Part shown: in pieces, positions 1-9,320 of the stretch
Layout of the letters: each line of letters begins with the position of its first letter
Position numbering within the stretch: position 1 is the stretch's first letter
NCBI RefSeq assembly: GCF_050920705.1
Contig: NZ_CP154799.1
Span: 2,356,001-2,420,000, forward strand
Direction: 5' to 3'
DNA length: 64,000 bases
From: Regnicoccus_A sp014224355
GTDB lineage: Bacteria; Cyanobacteriota; Cyanobacteriia; PCC-6307; Cyanobiaceae
The notes under the pieces: generated by a model
What the model was told of the DNA's origin: nothing
Database searches by the model: none
Seen by the model: the letters and a program-made list of their open reading frames with translations, nothing else
Translations under genes and position numbers: made by a program

Positions 1-489
1 CTCCTCAAGGCGGTGATCGAGCAGGCGTGCGCGGCCCACTTGGGTCTGGTTCGCCGCGGCATCTCCTGCCACGTAGGTGAAATACACCAACTGGTTGCTG
101 GCGAAGCTTGGGTGGACAGCCACATCCAGCAGCCCGCCCTGGCCCATGGCCAGCAGCGGTGGCAGTCCAGCGATCGGCCTGGGATCCAGCACCCCCTGGC
201 GCACCAGGCGCAGCCGCCCCGGGCGCTCGGTGATCAGCAGGTCGCCATCGGGCAACCAGGCCAGGCCCCAGGGGTGCTCCAAGCCGCGCACCAGCACCGT
301 GCGCCGCACTCCAGGTTCCTCAGCGACCGTTGACTCCTGCCTGGCCCAGGAGCAGCCCGGTGCAACGCCCAGCATCAGCACCGCCAGCAGGGCAATGCCG
401 CGTTTCAGCCCAGCCGACGCGGGGAGACAGGCCTGCCTCGCTAAACTCCAGTGAGGCCGATGCGAGGGCTGGAAAGCAGGCACAGGCAT
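1..489 (-). CDS. PQQ-dependent sugar dehydrogenase (GSDH family), N-terminal part
   Basis: Only the first 163 codons are inside the window; the gene continues past the left edge. The reading starts at ATG 489 and is open to base 1. Residues 31-45 are hydrophobic, after a Lys-Arg pair, and resemble a secretion signal. The mature part begins as a typical soluble aldose dehydrogenase propeller: LEHPWGLAWLPDGDLLITER, then GQGGLLDVAVHP and VYFTYV. The family oxidises aldoses in the periplasm with PQQ, or has lost activity; that cannot be told from this fragment. The start codon shares the bases CATG with the divergent sdhC start, so one of the two starts may be over-extended. No other ATG lies before the signal. 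Confidence 0.8.
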   Translation of the reverse strand, partial: MPVPAFQPSHRPHWSLARQACLPASAGLKRGIALLAVLMLGVAPGCSWARQESTVAEEPGVRRTVLVRGLEHPWGLAWLPDGDLLITERPGRLRLVRQGVLDPRPIAGLPPLLAMGQGGLLDVAVHPSFASNQLVYFTYVAGDAAANQTQVGRARLLDHRLEE

Positions 490-1120
490 GGCCCAGGCAG
501 TACCGATCACAGGTTTGATTCTGATCGCGTTCGTTGTCGCCCACGGGCTGGGAGTCGGCCTGGTGCTGCTGGATCCAGCGGCCTTCGAGCATTACGCCAC
601 GGCCTTGCATCACGCCAGCTGGCTGCCATACCTGGAGATCATCCTGACGCTGGCCGCCTCGGCCCACCTGGCCCACACCCTGCAGCGGGTGCTCGCCAAC
701 CGTCGGGCCCGGGGCGTGGTGCCCTACGCCCAGTGGCGCAGCCGTCGCCTTCAACCCCTGGCGGCCCTGGCGGGACGCACAGCTCCCTTCAGTGGCGGGC
801 TGATGCTGCTGTTCCTTGGGGTCCATCTCTGGCAGTTGCGCTGGCCCCGGCCCGGCGAGGGTCTGGAGCGCGAAGCCCTGCTGCTGGCGCTGGCCAGCCC
901 CTGGGCCGTGCTGCTTTATGTGCTGGCAGGGGTGGCCCTGGGCTTGCATCTCCTCCACGGCGCCGAGAGCCTGACCCGCAGCCTTGGCTGGCTGGATGAG
1001 CAGAATGCTCCCGGCCTGCGCCTGGCCAGCCGTGTGCTGGCTGCCGTGCTGGGAGGAGGCTTCGCCCTGCTGCCCCTGGCGCTGCGGGCCTCCGGCACCC
1101 TGGCTCGGATCGGGCTCTGA
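488..1120 (+). CDS. sdhC: Succinate dehydrogenase/fumarate reductase cytochrome b subunit (b558 family)
   Basis: Membrane anchor of complex II, 210 residues with about five hydrophobic helices. Histidines sit in several helices (VVAHG, SAHLAHTL, GVHLWQL, LGLHLLHG), as expected for the di-haem b558-type anchor of Bacteroidetes/Actinobacteria-like enzymes. It would pass electrons from SdhB to quinone in the membrane. The stop overlaps the sdhA start (TGATG at 1118-1122), and sdhA and sdhB follow directly, so the three form one operon. The 5' end overlaps the start of the divergent sugar dehydrogenase, leaving no intergenic promoter space. Confidence 0.85.
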   Translation: MAQAVPITGLILIAFVVAHGLGVGLVLLDPAAFEHYATALHHASWLPYLEIILTLAASAHLAHTLQRVLANRRARGVVPYAQWRSRRLQPLAALAGRTAPFSGGLMLLFLGVHLWQLRWPRPGEGLEREALLLALASPWAVLLYVLAGVALGLHLLHGAESLTRSLGWLDEQNAPGLRLASRVLAAVLGGGFALLPLALRASGTLARIGL

Positions 1121-3030
1121 TGCGACTGGATCCCCGATTGCCATCAGGCCCTGTGGCCGAAGCCTGGAGCCGTCGCAGGCAGGAGCTGCCCCTGATTGCG
1201 CCGGCCAACCGGCGTCATTACCGGGTGCTGGTGGTGGGCAGTGGCCTGGCGGGCGCCTCTGCGGCCGCCAGCCTGGCCGAGCAGGGCTACAGGGTGAGGC
1301 TGCTCACCTACCACGACAGCCCCAGGCGCGCCCATTCCGTGGCGGCCCAGGGGGGCATCAACGCGGCCAGGAACTACCAGAACGATGGCGACAGCGTCGA
1401 GCGCCTGTTCCGCGACACGGTGCGGGGTGGTGATTTCCGCGCCCGTGAGGCCGGCTGTCACCGGCTTGCCGAGATCAGCGGCTCGATCATCGACCATTGC
1501 GTGGCGCTGGGGGTGCCCTTCGCCAGGGAGTACGGCGGGACCCTCTCCAACCGGAGCTTCGGCGGCTCCCAGGTGAGCCGGACCTTCTATGCCCGCGGCC
1601 AGACCGGCCAGCAGCTGCTCTACGGCGTTGTTCAGGCCCTGCTGCGACAGGTGGAGGCCGGACGGGTGGAACTCTGCCCCCAGCGGGATCTTCTCGATCT
1701 GATCACCGTTGATGGTGTGGCCCGCGGTGCCATCTGCCGCCACCGGCTCAGTGGTTCCCTCGAGACCCACACGGCCCATGCCGTGGTGCTGGCCAGCGGT
1801 GGGTACAGCAACGTGTTCCACCGCTCCACCAACGCCGTGCGCTCCAACGCCAGCGCGATCTGGCGTGCCCACCGCCGCGGAGCTCTGCTGGCCAACCCCT
1901 GCTTCACCCAGATCCACCCCACCTGCATCCCCAGCGGTGATCCCGACCAGAGCAAGCTCACCTTGATGAGCGAGAGCCTCCGCAATGACGGGCGGGTCTG
2001 GCTGCCGCGACGGGCAGGGGATCAACGGCCACCCGATCAGGTGCCGGAGGCTGAGCGGGACTACTTTCTCGAGCGGCTCTACCCGGCCTACGGCAACATG
2101 GTGCCCCGCGACGTGGCCTCCAGGCGCTCCCGCGAGCTCTGCCTCAGCGGCCATGGGGTGGGCCCCACTGGCCGTTCGATCTACCTCGATTTCGACGAGG
2201 CCATCCGGCGCCAGGGGCGGTCCGTGATCGAAGGCCGGTACGGCAACCTCTTCTCGATGTATGAGCGCATCACGGGCTCTGATCCCTACCGGGAACCGAT
2301 GCGCATCTATCCCGCTCCCCACTACACCATGGGGGGCCTCTGGGTGGATTACCACCTGATGAGCACGGTCCCTGGCCTGTTCGTGCTGGGCGAAGCCAAC
2401 TTTTCCGAACACGGCGCCAACCGGCTCGGTGCCAGTGCCCTGATGCAGGGCCTCGCCGATGGGCTGTTCATCGCCCCGGCCACCGTTCCGGCCTGGCTGG
2501 CCGATCAGCCACACCCGAAGCTCGGGGAGGATCACCCCAGCTGCCGCGAAGCTCTGGAGGGGGTTCGCCGACGCATCGCCCACCTGCGCTCCATCGGCGG
2601 CCGCCAGCCGGCGGAAGTGCTGCGGCGCCAGCTGGGAACCCTGTTGATCGAGAGCTGCGGCATCAGCCGCTCGGCGGCAGGCCTGCGTCAAGGGATCGAG
2701 GGGGTGGCCGCCCTGCGTGAAGGCTTCCAGCAGGAGCTGCTGCTTCCCGATCCCGGCACGCCACTCGATCCCGAGCTGGAGAAGGCCCTGCAGCTGGAGG
2801 ACTACCTCGAGCTGGCCGACCTGATGCTGCGCGATGCCCTGTCGCGAGAGGAGTCGTGTGGCGCCCATTTCCGCGAGGAGCACCAGAGCGAGAACGGCGA
2901 GGCCCTGCGCCGCGACGACGACTTCTGCCACATCGCCGCCTGGGAGTGGCGAGCGGAGGGAGAGCCCCTCCGCCATCAGGAGCCCCTGAGCTTCCGCGCC
3001 ATCCACCCCACGGCCCGCAGTTACCGATGA
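1120..3030 (+). CDS. sdhA: Succinate dehydrogenase/fumarate reductase flavoprotein subunit
   Basis: 636 residues, the usual length of the longer (b558-associated) flavoproteins. The Rossmann FAD motif VVGSGLAGAS is near residues 39-47. AHSVAAQGGINAA carries the likely histidyl-FAD histidine (about His72). The substrate-binding and active-site segments IHPTCIPSGDPDQSKLTLMS, YTMGGLWVDY and GANRLGASALMQG are intact. It oxidises succinate to fumarate or the reverse, on the cytoplasmic face of the complex. ATG 1120 overlaps the sdhC stop by one base and the TGA overlaps the sdhB ATG (ATGA at 3027-3030). Confidence 0.93.
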   Translation: MRLDPRLPSGPVAEAWSRRRQELPLIAPANRRHYRVLVVGSGLAGASAAASLAEQGYRVRLLTYHDSPRRAHSVAAQGGINAARNYQNDGDSVERLFRDTVRGGDFRAREAGCHRLAEISGSIIDHCVALGVPFAREYGGTLSNRSFGGSQVSRTFYARGQTGQQLLYGVVQALLRQVEAGRVELCPQRDLLDLITVDGVARGAICRHRLSGSLETHTAHAVVLASGGYSNVFHRSTNAVRSNASAIWRAHRRGALLANPCFTQIHPTCIPSGDPDQSKLTLMSESLRNDGRVWLPRRAGDQRPPDQVPEAERDYFLERLYPAYGNMVPRDVASRRSRELCLSGHGVGPTGRSIYLDFDEAIRRQGRSVIEGRYGNLFSMYERITGSDPYREPMRIYPAPHYTMGGLWVDYHLMSTVPGLFVLGEANFSEHGANRLGASALMQGLADGLFIAPATVPAWLADQPHPKLGEDHPSCREALEGVRRRIAHLRSIGGRQPAEVLRRQLGTLLIESCGISRSAAGLRQGIEGVAALREGFQQELLLPDPGTPLDPELEKALQLEDYLELADLMLRDALSREESCGAHFREEHQSENGEALRRDDDFCHIAAWEWRAEGEPLRHQEPLSFRAIHPTARSYR

Positions 3031-3773
3031 GCAACGCCTCCAGCCTCAGCCTGGCACTGCGGATCTGGCGCCAGCGTCACGACGAGCCCGCTGGTCGCTT
3101 CCTCACGTACCGCCTCACGGGCCTCAGCCCCGATCTGTCACTGCTGGAGGCGCTTGATCGGCTCAACCAGCAGTTGCTGCTGGAGGGCGAGCGGCCGGTC
3201 CACTTCGAGCACGACTGCCGTGAGGGCATCTGTGGTTCCTGCGGTTTCCTGGTCAACGGCCAGGCCCAGGGTCCCCAGAGCGGCAGCACCGTCTGCCAGC
3301 TCTACCTGCGTGAATTCAGCGATGGACAGACACTGACCCTCGAGCCCTGGCGTGCCCGAGCCTTCCCCCTGATCCAGGATCTGGCCGTCGACCGCTCCTC
3401 CCTTGATCGGGTGCTGATGGCCGGGGGGTATGTGTCGGTGAACATCGGCAGCGCCCCGGAGGCCAACGCCCTTCCGGTGGGCCGTGAACTGGCCGCCCAG
3501 GCCTTTGAAGCCGCCAGCTGCATCGGCTGCGGCGCCTGTGTGGCGGCCTGTCCCAATGCCTCGGCAAGCCTGTTCGTGGCAGCGAAGCTGGCCCATCTCG
3601 ACCTTCTGCCCCAGGGGCAGCCGGAAGCCGCCCAGCGCTCCAGGCGGCTGCGCGAGCGCATGGCCCAGGAGGGCTTCGGAGTGTGCGGCAACCAGCTGGA
3701 GTGTGCCGCCGCCTGCCCGAAGGAGATTCCTTCCGCTCTGATCAGCCGCATGAACCGCCACGCCAGAAGCTGA
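3027..3773 (+). CDS. sdhB: Succinate dehydrogenase/fumarate reductase iron-sulfur subunit
   Basis: 248 residues from ATG 3027, which overlaps the sdhA stop. An N-terminal [2Fe-2S] domain has the motif CREGICGSCG (Cys64, 69, 72) plus Cys90. The C-terminal ferredoxin-like domain has CIGCGACVAACP and CGNQLECAAACPKEIP for the [4Fe-4S] and [3Fe-4S] clusters. It relays electrons between SdhA and the haem anchor SdhC. An open frame extends upstream inside sdhA, but the first residues typical of the family begin after ATG 3027. Confidence 0.93.
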   Translation: MSNASSLSLALRIWRQRHDEPAGRFLTYRLTGLSPDLSLLEALDRLNQQLLLEGERPVHFEHDCREGICGSCGFLVNGQAQGPQSGSTVCQLYLREFSDGQTLTLEPWRARAFPLIQDLAVDRSSLDRVLMAGGYVSVNIGSAPEANALPVGRELAAQAFEAASCIGCGACVAACPNASASLFVAAKLAHLDLLPQGQPEAAQRSRRLRERMAQEGFGVCGNQLECAAACPKEIPSALISRMNRHARS

Positions 3774-3822
3774 GCGGGCGGAAGGTGGCCTGCACTGCCA
3801 TGCTGGCCGAGGGGCAGGCGCC

Positions 3823-5351
3823 ATGAGCTTTTTCGTCAAACTCACCGAAGCGATGGCCAGCCGCCAGTCGCTGCTGATCACCGGGTTGGATCCCAATCCG
3901 GAGATGTTGCAGACCTGGACGCGCCACAACACCGGCAGTGGCTCATTCCTGGCCCAGGCCCGCCGCTGGATCAAGGCGGTGATCGAGGCCACCTCCGACA
4001 GCGTCTGCGCCTACAAGCCGAGTCTGGGTTTTTACCAGGCCCTGGGGCCGATCGGCATCGAGCTGTTGCGGGAGGTGCGCGAACTGGTACCGCTGGAGTT
4101 GCCGCTGATCCTTGATGCCAAGCACGGCGACCTCAACACCTCTTCAGCCCTGGCCCACTACCTGTTCCGCGACCTCGGTGTGGATGCGGTGACCCTCTCC
4201 CCCTGGCCGGCCAGGACATCGCCGCCCCCTTCCTGCTCTATCCCGACCGGGCCGTGGTGCTCACCTGCCACAGCTCCAACCCCAGCTCCCGGGTGGTGCA
4301 GCACCACCCCGATGAAGACGACCCGCTCTACATCACGATCGTGCGCGAGACCCAGCGCTGGGGCACACCGGAGCATCTGCTGCTGGAGGTGGGAACCAGT
4401 GATCCCGCCGTGCTGGCCCGGGTGCGGCGGGAGGCACCTGAGCGTTTTCTGATCCTGCGCAGTCTCTGGGGGGAGGAGGAGCGGCTGGAGGCGCTGCTGA
4501 AGGCCGGCCTCAACGCCTCGGCAGATGGGTTGTTGCTGCCTTTGCCCCAGCACCTGCTGGTGGAGGAGGGCATGGCCGCTGGCACCCGGGCCCTGCGCCG
4601 GCAGATCGAGACTATGCGGGCCCACTGGGAGGGCGGAACGGCTGACCGCTGTGACCTCTGGCTGCCTGCCCAGAGGGTCGACGCCGGCAGCGTCGAGCAG
4701 CAGCGCCTGGAAGACCAGCACGTCGATGATCAGCGACTCGATGAATTGCTGGTGGATCTGTTCGACATCGGCTGCCTGCTGTTCGGGGAGTATGTGCAGG
4801 CCTCCGGAGCTGTTTTCAACTACTACATCGACCTTCGCCGGATCATCTCGGATCCGAATCTGTTCCACCGAGTGCTCCATGCCTATGCGGAACCCCTGGG
4901 CCACCTGAAGTTCGATCGCATCGCCGGCATTCCCTATGGATCCCTGCCCACGGCCACGGGGCTTTCGCTGCAGCTGCATGTGCCGCTCATCTACCCGCGC
5001 AAGGAGGTCAAGGCCCACGGGGCCAGGCGACTGATCGAAGGGGATTTCGAGGAAGGCGAAACGGTTGTGGTCGTCGATGACATCCTGATCACGGGCGGAA
5101 GCGTGCTGGAGGGCATCGGCAAGCTGGAGTCCTCGGGCCTGAAGGTGCGCGACGTGGTGGTCTTCATCGACCACGGCGGCAACGCCTCCGGCCGGCTGGC
5201 CTCGGCGGGCTACACCTGCCATGCAGTGGTGGGGATCGAGCGGATCACTTCCGTTCTGCGTGCGGCCGGGCGCCTCAGCCAGCAACAGGCCGACCTGCTG
5301 GCCGAGCACACCGGCGCAGTGCCTGCCAAAGCCGTGCAGGCCACGGCCTGA
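3823..5351 (+). CDS. pyrF-pyrE: Bifunctional orotidine-5'-phosphate decarboxylase/orotate phosphoribosyltransferase, interrupted by a one-base frameshift
   Basis: This is the last two steps of UMP synthesis in one reversed-order protein (decarboxylase first, transferase second), as known in cyanobacteria and kinetoplastids. Frame 1 covers 3823-4203 with LITGLDPNP and the decarboxylase motif DAKHGDLNTSS. The same protein continues in another frame from about 4203, as LAGQDIAAPFLLYPDRAVVL, and carries the PRPP-binding motif VVVVDDILITGGS near the end. The break lies at a run of five C (4199-4203); six C would join VTLSP to LAGQD exactly. No other defect is visible, so a sequencing error is the simplest explanation. 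An uncorrected gene would make only the decarboxylase N-terminus. Confidence 0.88.
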
Positions 5352-5386
5352 GGCCGTCACCACCGATTACAACAACGCCTAAACGG

Positions 5387-6904
5387 ATGCTCAACACCCC
5401 AACGGTTTCCATGGTTCTGGCCGAGGTGTCATCCGATCAGATGAATGCTCTGGATTTTCCAATCCAGACCCATCTCTTGTTCGTCGGCGTTCTGTTCCTT
5501 GGAACGCTGACCATCAGCAGATTCTCGCCGAAGATCGGCATCCCAGCCATCCTCGGCGTGCTGCTGCTTGGTCTGTCGATCAACGTCAGCACACTCGACA
5601 TCACCCGTGCACAGGCGGCGAACTTTCAGTTGCTGGGCCTGGCACTGCTGTTGTTCTACGCCGGGCTCAAGACGGATCTGACGGCCATCCGGGGATTCTT
5701 CGAGTATGGAATCCTTCTGGCCGTCGGCGGGGTGGTGGTTTCTTCGCTGATTCTGGGGAGTGTGCTCTGGTTTCTGGGCTCCTCCAATGCCGGCGCGCTC
5801 TCGCTGGGAGGGACCGAGGCCATTCCACTGGGCGCGGCCATGCTGATCGCCGCCTGTCTTGGTTCCACCGATGCCGGAGCCACTCTGAGCGTGTTGCGAT
5901 CGGTGCGCCGAAAGGTTCCCTTGCGCTTGCAGCATCTGCTGGAGTTCGAATCCTCGGTGAACGATCCCTCCGCGCTGCTCTTCTACGGCCTGGTGGTGGG
6001 CATTTTCGTGACCGCAGGCGCGGCTGGATCAGTATCCAGTCTGGAGAGCACGGTGCTCACCCAGGTCAGGATCTTCCTGCAGCAGATCGGTGCTGGCCTG
6101 GTGGTGGGTTTCGTGTTCGGCTATCTGGCCCGCTTCGTTGTCAATTACCTCGTGGAGGAGCGTTCCCAGTTGCTGCTGGTGGCCATGTCCATCGCTTTTG
6201 TGGTTTATGGCGTGGCCACCTCCCTGGGGGGCTCGGGATTCATTGCCATCTACGTGACAGGACTGTTCCTCACCAGCAGCGTGTATCGATCACCCGAGAT
6301 CAATCACATCACGATCCAGGAGGTGCTGCTCCCCTTCAACACGATGGCGGAGATCACCATCTTCCTGGTCTTCGGGCTTCTGGTCTATCCCCCGGATCTG
6401 ATCGATGCGCTGCCGATCGGGATCCTCGCGGCTTTCGGTCTGATGCTGGTGGCCCGGCCGATCAGCGTGCTGATGTTTCAGCCATTCTCACCCTTCAGCC
6501 TCAAGGAGTCACTGCTGGTGTCGTGGTGCGGACTGCGCGGTGCCGTTCCACTCGCCCTCTCCCATGATCTCAGCCTGGCGATCCCCAGGGTTCGTGGCAT
6601 CGATCCGGCCATCGTTGACGAGCTGAGCCGGAATGCCGAGAGCATCATCTTCATCGTGGTGGTGGTCAATCTGTTGGTTCAGGGCATCAGCCTGCCTTAC
6701 CTGGCCAGGGTTCTCGGGCTGGTGCCCTCCCCCCCGCCAAGCCGGGTCTGGCCTCCTGACGGGGCGATCCTGCGATCCGCCAGGGCAGGGTTTCACCAGC
6801 CTGAAAGGGCACCAGAAGCTCGGGCTCCTCGCCCTCTCCCCCCAGCTCCAGCTGCAGGGGGACGTCCAGGGGCTGGCGCAGCAGCTCGATCGAGTCGTCG
6901 TTGA
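5387..6904 (+). CDS. CPA1-type cation/proton antiporter
   Basis: A polytopic membrane protein with about twelve hydrophobic segments and the signatures of Na+/H+ or K+/H+ antiporters of the NhaP class: GLALLLFYAGLKTD, ACLGSTDAGATLSVL, ESSVNDPSALLFYG and SWCGLRGAVPLAL. It probably exchanges Na+ or K+ for H+ at the plasma or thylakoid membrane. As written it has 505 residues, but the last ~55 (after GLVPSPP) are Pro/Ala/Arg-rich and lie antisense to pyrC. One extra C in the C7 run at 6729-6735 would end the protein as GLVPSPPAKPGLAS at 6759, a more natural tail. The next gene is convergent. Confidence 0.85.
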   Translation: MLNTPTVSMVLAEVSSDQMNALDFPIQTHLLFVGVLFLGTLTISRFSPKIGIPAILGVLLLGLSINVSTLDITRAQAANFQLLGLALLLFYAGLKTDLTAIRGFFEYGILLAVGGVVVSSLILGSVLWFLGSSNAGALSLGGTEAIPLGAAMLIAACLGSTDAGATLSVLRSVRRKVPLRLQHLLEFESSVNDPSALLFYGLVVGIFVTAGAAGSVSSLESTVLTQVRIFLQQIGAGLVVGFVFGYLARFVVNYLVEERSQLLLVAMSIAFVVYGVATSLGGSGFIAIYVTGLFLTSSVYRSPEINHITIQEVLLPFNTMAEITIFLVFGLLVYPPDLIDALPIGILAAFGLMLVARPISVLMFQPFSPFSLKESLLVSWCGLRGAVPLALSHDLSLAIPRVRGIDPAIVDELSRNAESIIFIVVVVNLLVQGISLPYLARVLGLVPSPPPSRVWPPDGAILRSARAGFHQPERAPEARAPRPLPPAPAAGGRPGAGAAARSSRR

Positions 6905-7827
6905 GCGGAAGGCCGTAGAAGCGGGGCCCGTAGACCGACGCGAAGTTTTCCAGCCGCTCCAGTGCGCCCTCCTGCTCGAACACCTGGGCGTAGCTCTCGA
7001 GCGCGTGGGGGGCATTGAAGATGCCGGCGCAGCCGCAGGCCGATTCCTTCGCCGCACGCCCGTGGGGAGCTGAATCGGTGCCGAGAAAAAAACCTGGGAT
7101 GGCCGGAGGTGGCTGCGGCCCGCAGGGCGATCCGGTGCAGCTCCCGCTTGGCCACGGGCAGGCAGTAGGCATCAGGACGCAAGCCACCCCGGAACATGGC
7201 ATTGCGGTTGATCTGCAGGTGATGGGGGGTGATTGTGGCGGCCAGATTGGGCGGTCCTGCCTCAACGAAGGCCACAGCTTCGCTGGTGGTGATGTGCTCA
7301 AACACCATTTTCAGCCCCTGGTGTCGTTGCAGCAGGGGGGCCAAGTGGCGCTCGATGAACACCGCTTCGCGATCGAAGACATCCACCTCCGGGTCGGTCA
7401 CCTCCCCGTGAATCAGCAGCGGCATGCCGATCCGCTCCATGGTCTCCAGCACCGGTGCGATGAGCGCCAGATCGCTCACCCCGGCCTCGGCGTTGGTGGT
7501 GGCCCGTGCCGGATAGAGCTTGGCAGCTGTGAACACACCGTCGCGCTGTCCCCGCTCCAGCTCGCCGGGATCGATCGTGTCGGTGAGGTAGGCCGTCATC
7601 AGGGGCTGGAAACCAGCCTGACCCTCCACCGCCTCGAGAATGCGTTGGCGATACGCCACCGCCGCTGCCACCGTGGTGATCGGTGGCACCAGGTTGGGCA
7701 TCACGATCGCCCGGGAGAACACCCTGGCGGTGCTGGGTGCCACGGCCCGCAGCATGGCCCCATCCCGCAGATGAACGTGCCAGTCGTCGGGACGGCGGAT
7801 GACCAGGCTGTCGGGGCGGTCCGCCAT
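6687..7827 (-). CDS. pyrC: Dihydroorotase, interrupted by a one-base frameshift
   Basis: Third step of pyrimidine synthesis: cyclisation of carbamoyl-aspartate to dihydroorotate. From ATG 7827 the metal ligands are present: DWHVHLRDG (HxH), AAKLYPA (carboxylated Lys), LLIHGE and FEHITT. The frame breaks at seven A (7086-7092 on the plus strand). With six, GHPRFF continues into LGTDSAPHGR, which contains the catalytic Asp, then NAPHALESYAQVF and the terminal VPFQAGETLPW. The uncorrected frame instead gives an Arg-rich tail ending at 6793. Length after repair is about 345-380 residues, as in class II dihydroorotases. Its 3' end lies antisense to the antiporter tail, and ktrB is 53 bases upstream on the same strand. 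Confidence 0.88.
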
Positions 7828-7880
7828 GAAGGGATGATCGGGTGCTGGCCAACCATTCTCCCGCCCGGGGCGATCCGGCT

Positions 7881-9320
7881 TCAGATGTACAACTCCTCGT
7901 GCTGGTAGGAGATGCGCGAGCTGGTATGGCTGCCGAAGATGGCCGAGAGCAGCAGCAGGATGCCGATCCGGCCCACGAACATCCCCACCATCAGCACCAG
8001 CTGACCCCAGCGGTTGAGCTCGGCGGTCACCCCCACATCCAGGCCCACGGTGGCGAAGGCGGAGATGCAGGTGAACAGCTTCTCCAGAAACGTGAAGGGC
8101 TGACCGTCGGTTCCGAGCCCACGGTCAAGGCCAAGGACCAGGGCCATCAGCAACACGAACAGCATCGAAGCCAGGGTGACGCCCACGGCTCGCAGCACCA
8201 CTTTGTCGGAGATTGCCCGCCTCCCGATCACCACGGTGTCCTCGCCTCTGAGGGTGGAGCGGGTGGCAGCCACCAGGGCCGCGAAGGTGGTGGTCTTGAT
8301 GCCACTACCGGTCCCTCCCGGACTGGCACCGATGAACATCAGGGTCATCATCAGAAGGAGCCCTGCCTCAGAGAATGTCTCCACCGAGAAGGACACGGTG
8401 CTGAAGCCTGCGGTGCGCGCGCTCACCGACTGAAAGAACACCACCTGAAGCTCCTCCCACCAGGGCAGCGGCGTCAGGCCACTGGAGCGGGTGAAATGCT
8501 CGGTGAACATCAGGCCTGCCGCGCCAATCAGGATCAGGCCGATTGTGCAGCGCAGCACCAGCCGGGTGTGCAGGCTGGTGCTGCGGATCAGGCGCACCCG
8601 GAAACGGTTCTGCCAGAGATCCTTGATGACCCGGTAGCCGATGCCTCCGGAAACGATCATCGCCATGATCACCAGATTCACGACTGGATTGGCGCGATAG
8701 CCCATCAGGCTGTCGCTCCAGAGGCCGAAGCCGGCGTTGTTGTAAGCGCTGATCGAATGGAACAGGGAGGCCCAGAGCCGTTCCCGCGGCATGGGGATGT
8801 CACGGAATCCGACGGTGTAGAGCACGAGGGTTCCCATGCCGATCACCCAGGCCGCGGTGATCAGGATCGAGTTGAACGTGTCACCGATGCCGCCGACGCC
8901 GAACTCATCCATGGCCCGGCCGCGATCAAGCCGGCGGCGCAAGCTCGACCCCCTCTGAACAAAACCCTGCAGGAACGTGGTGATGGCCATCAACCCCAGG
9001 CCTCCGGTGAGGATCAGGACCGCCAGCAGCACCTGACCGGCGAAGGTGAGGTCCTGCCCCACATCCACCACCGAAAGGCCCGTCACCGTGATGGCGGAGA
9101 TCACCGTGAACAGGGCCTCCCACAGCCCGACCCTGCCGGTGGAGAAGACGGGCTGGGCCATCAGCACGGTTCCGACTGCGATCACCAGAAGCCCGGTGAG
9201 GACCGTGAACTGGGGAACCGTCAACCGGGAACGCCGCTGCTGGAAGCGTTCCAGCAGCTCACGGATGGGGTTGGCGGTCGTGCTGGATGGCCTGGGGGTG
9301 GAACTGGCGCTGCCTGGCAC
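7881..9320 (-). CDS. ktrB: KtrB-like potassium uptake channel (Trk/Ktr/HKT superfamily)
   Basis: 479 residues with four membrane-pore-membrane repeats. The selectivity-filter segments are visible in order: ITVTGLSVV, SAYNNAGFGLW, SARTAGFSTV and SAFATVGLDVG, each with the expected central Gly. MIVSGGIGYRVI and GASPGGTGSGIKTTT are typical of KtrB. It carries K+ inward, Na+-dependently in studied cyanobacteria, together with a KtrA gating subunit. No ktrA is seen in this window. pyrC follows 53 bases downstream. The first ~15 residues are low complexity, so the start could be internal. Confidence 0.88.
   Translation of the reverse strand: MPGSASSTPRPSSTTANPIRELLERFQQRRSRLTVPQFTVLTGLLVIAVGTVLMAQPVFSTGRVGLWEALFTVISAITVTGLSVVDVGQDLTFAGQVLLAVLILTGGLGLMAITTFLQGFVQRGSSLRRRLDRGRAMDEFGVGGIGDTFNSILITAAWVIGMGTLVLYTVGFRDIPMPRERLWASLFHSISAYNNAGFGLWSDSLMGYRANPVVNLVIMAMIVSGGIGYRVIKDLWQNRFRVRLIRSTSLHTRLVLRCTIGLILIGAAGLMFTEHFTRSSGLTPLPWWEELQVVFFQSVSARTAGFSTVSFSVETFSEAGLLLMMTLMFIGASPGGTGSGIKTTTFAALVAATRSTLRGEDTVVIGRRAISDKVVLRAVGVTLASMLFVLLMALVLGLDRGLGTDGQPFTFLEKLFTCISAFATVGLDVGVTAELNRWGQLVLMVGMFVGRIGILLLLSAIFGSHTSSRISYQHEELYI

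Noticed and set aside
1144..3006. A 620-codon open frame on the minus strand across sdhA, and similar long antisense frames at 7842-9416, 11546-13396, 26970-29219 and 29787-32282
   Set aside because: They lie opposite genes with clear domains. Their proteins are His/Gln/Gly/Ala-rich with no domains, a usual result of high GC.
4199..4203. Programmed frameshifting in pyrF-pyrE
   Set aside because: No slippery heptamer with downstream structure is evident, and homologues of this fusion are read as one frame. The repeated homopolymer pattern across the window favours sequence error.
5944..5956. GTTCGAATCC, resembling a tRNA T-arm
   Set aside because: It is inside the antiporter gene encoding the conserved FESSVNDP segment, and no acceptor or anticodon stem surrounds it.
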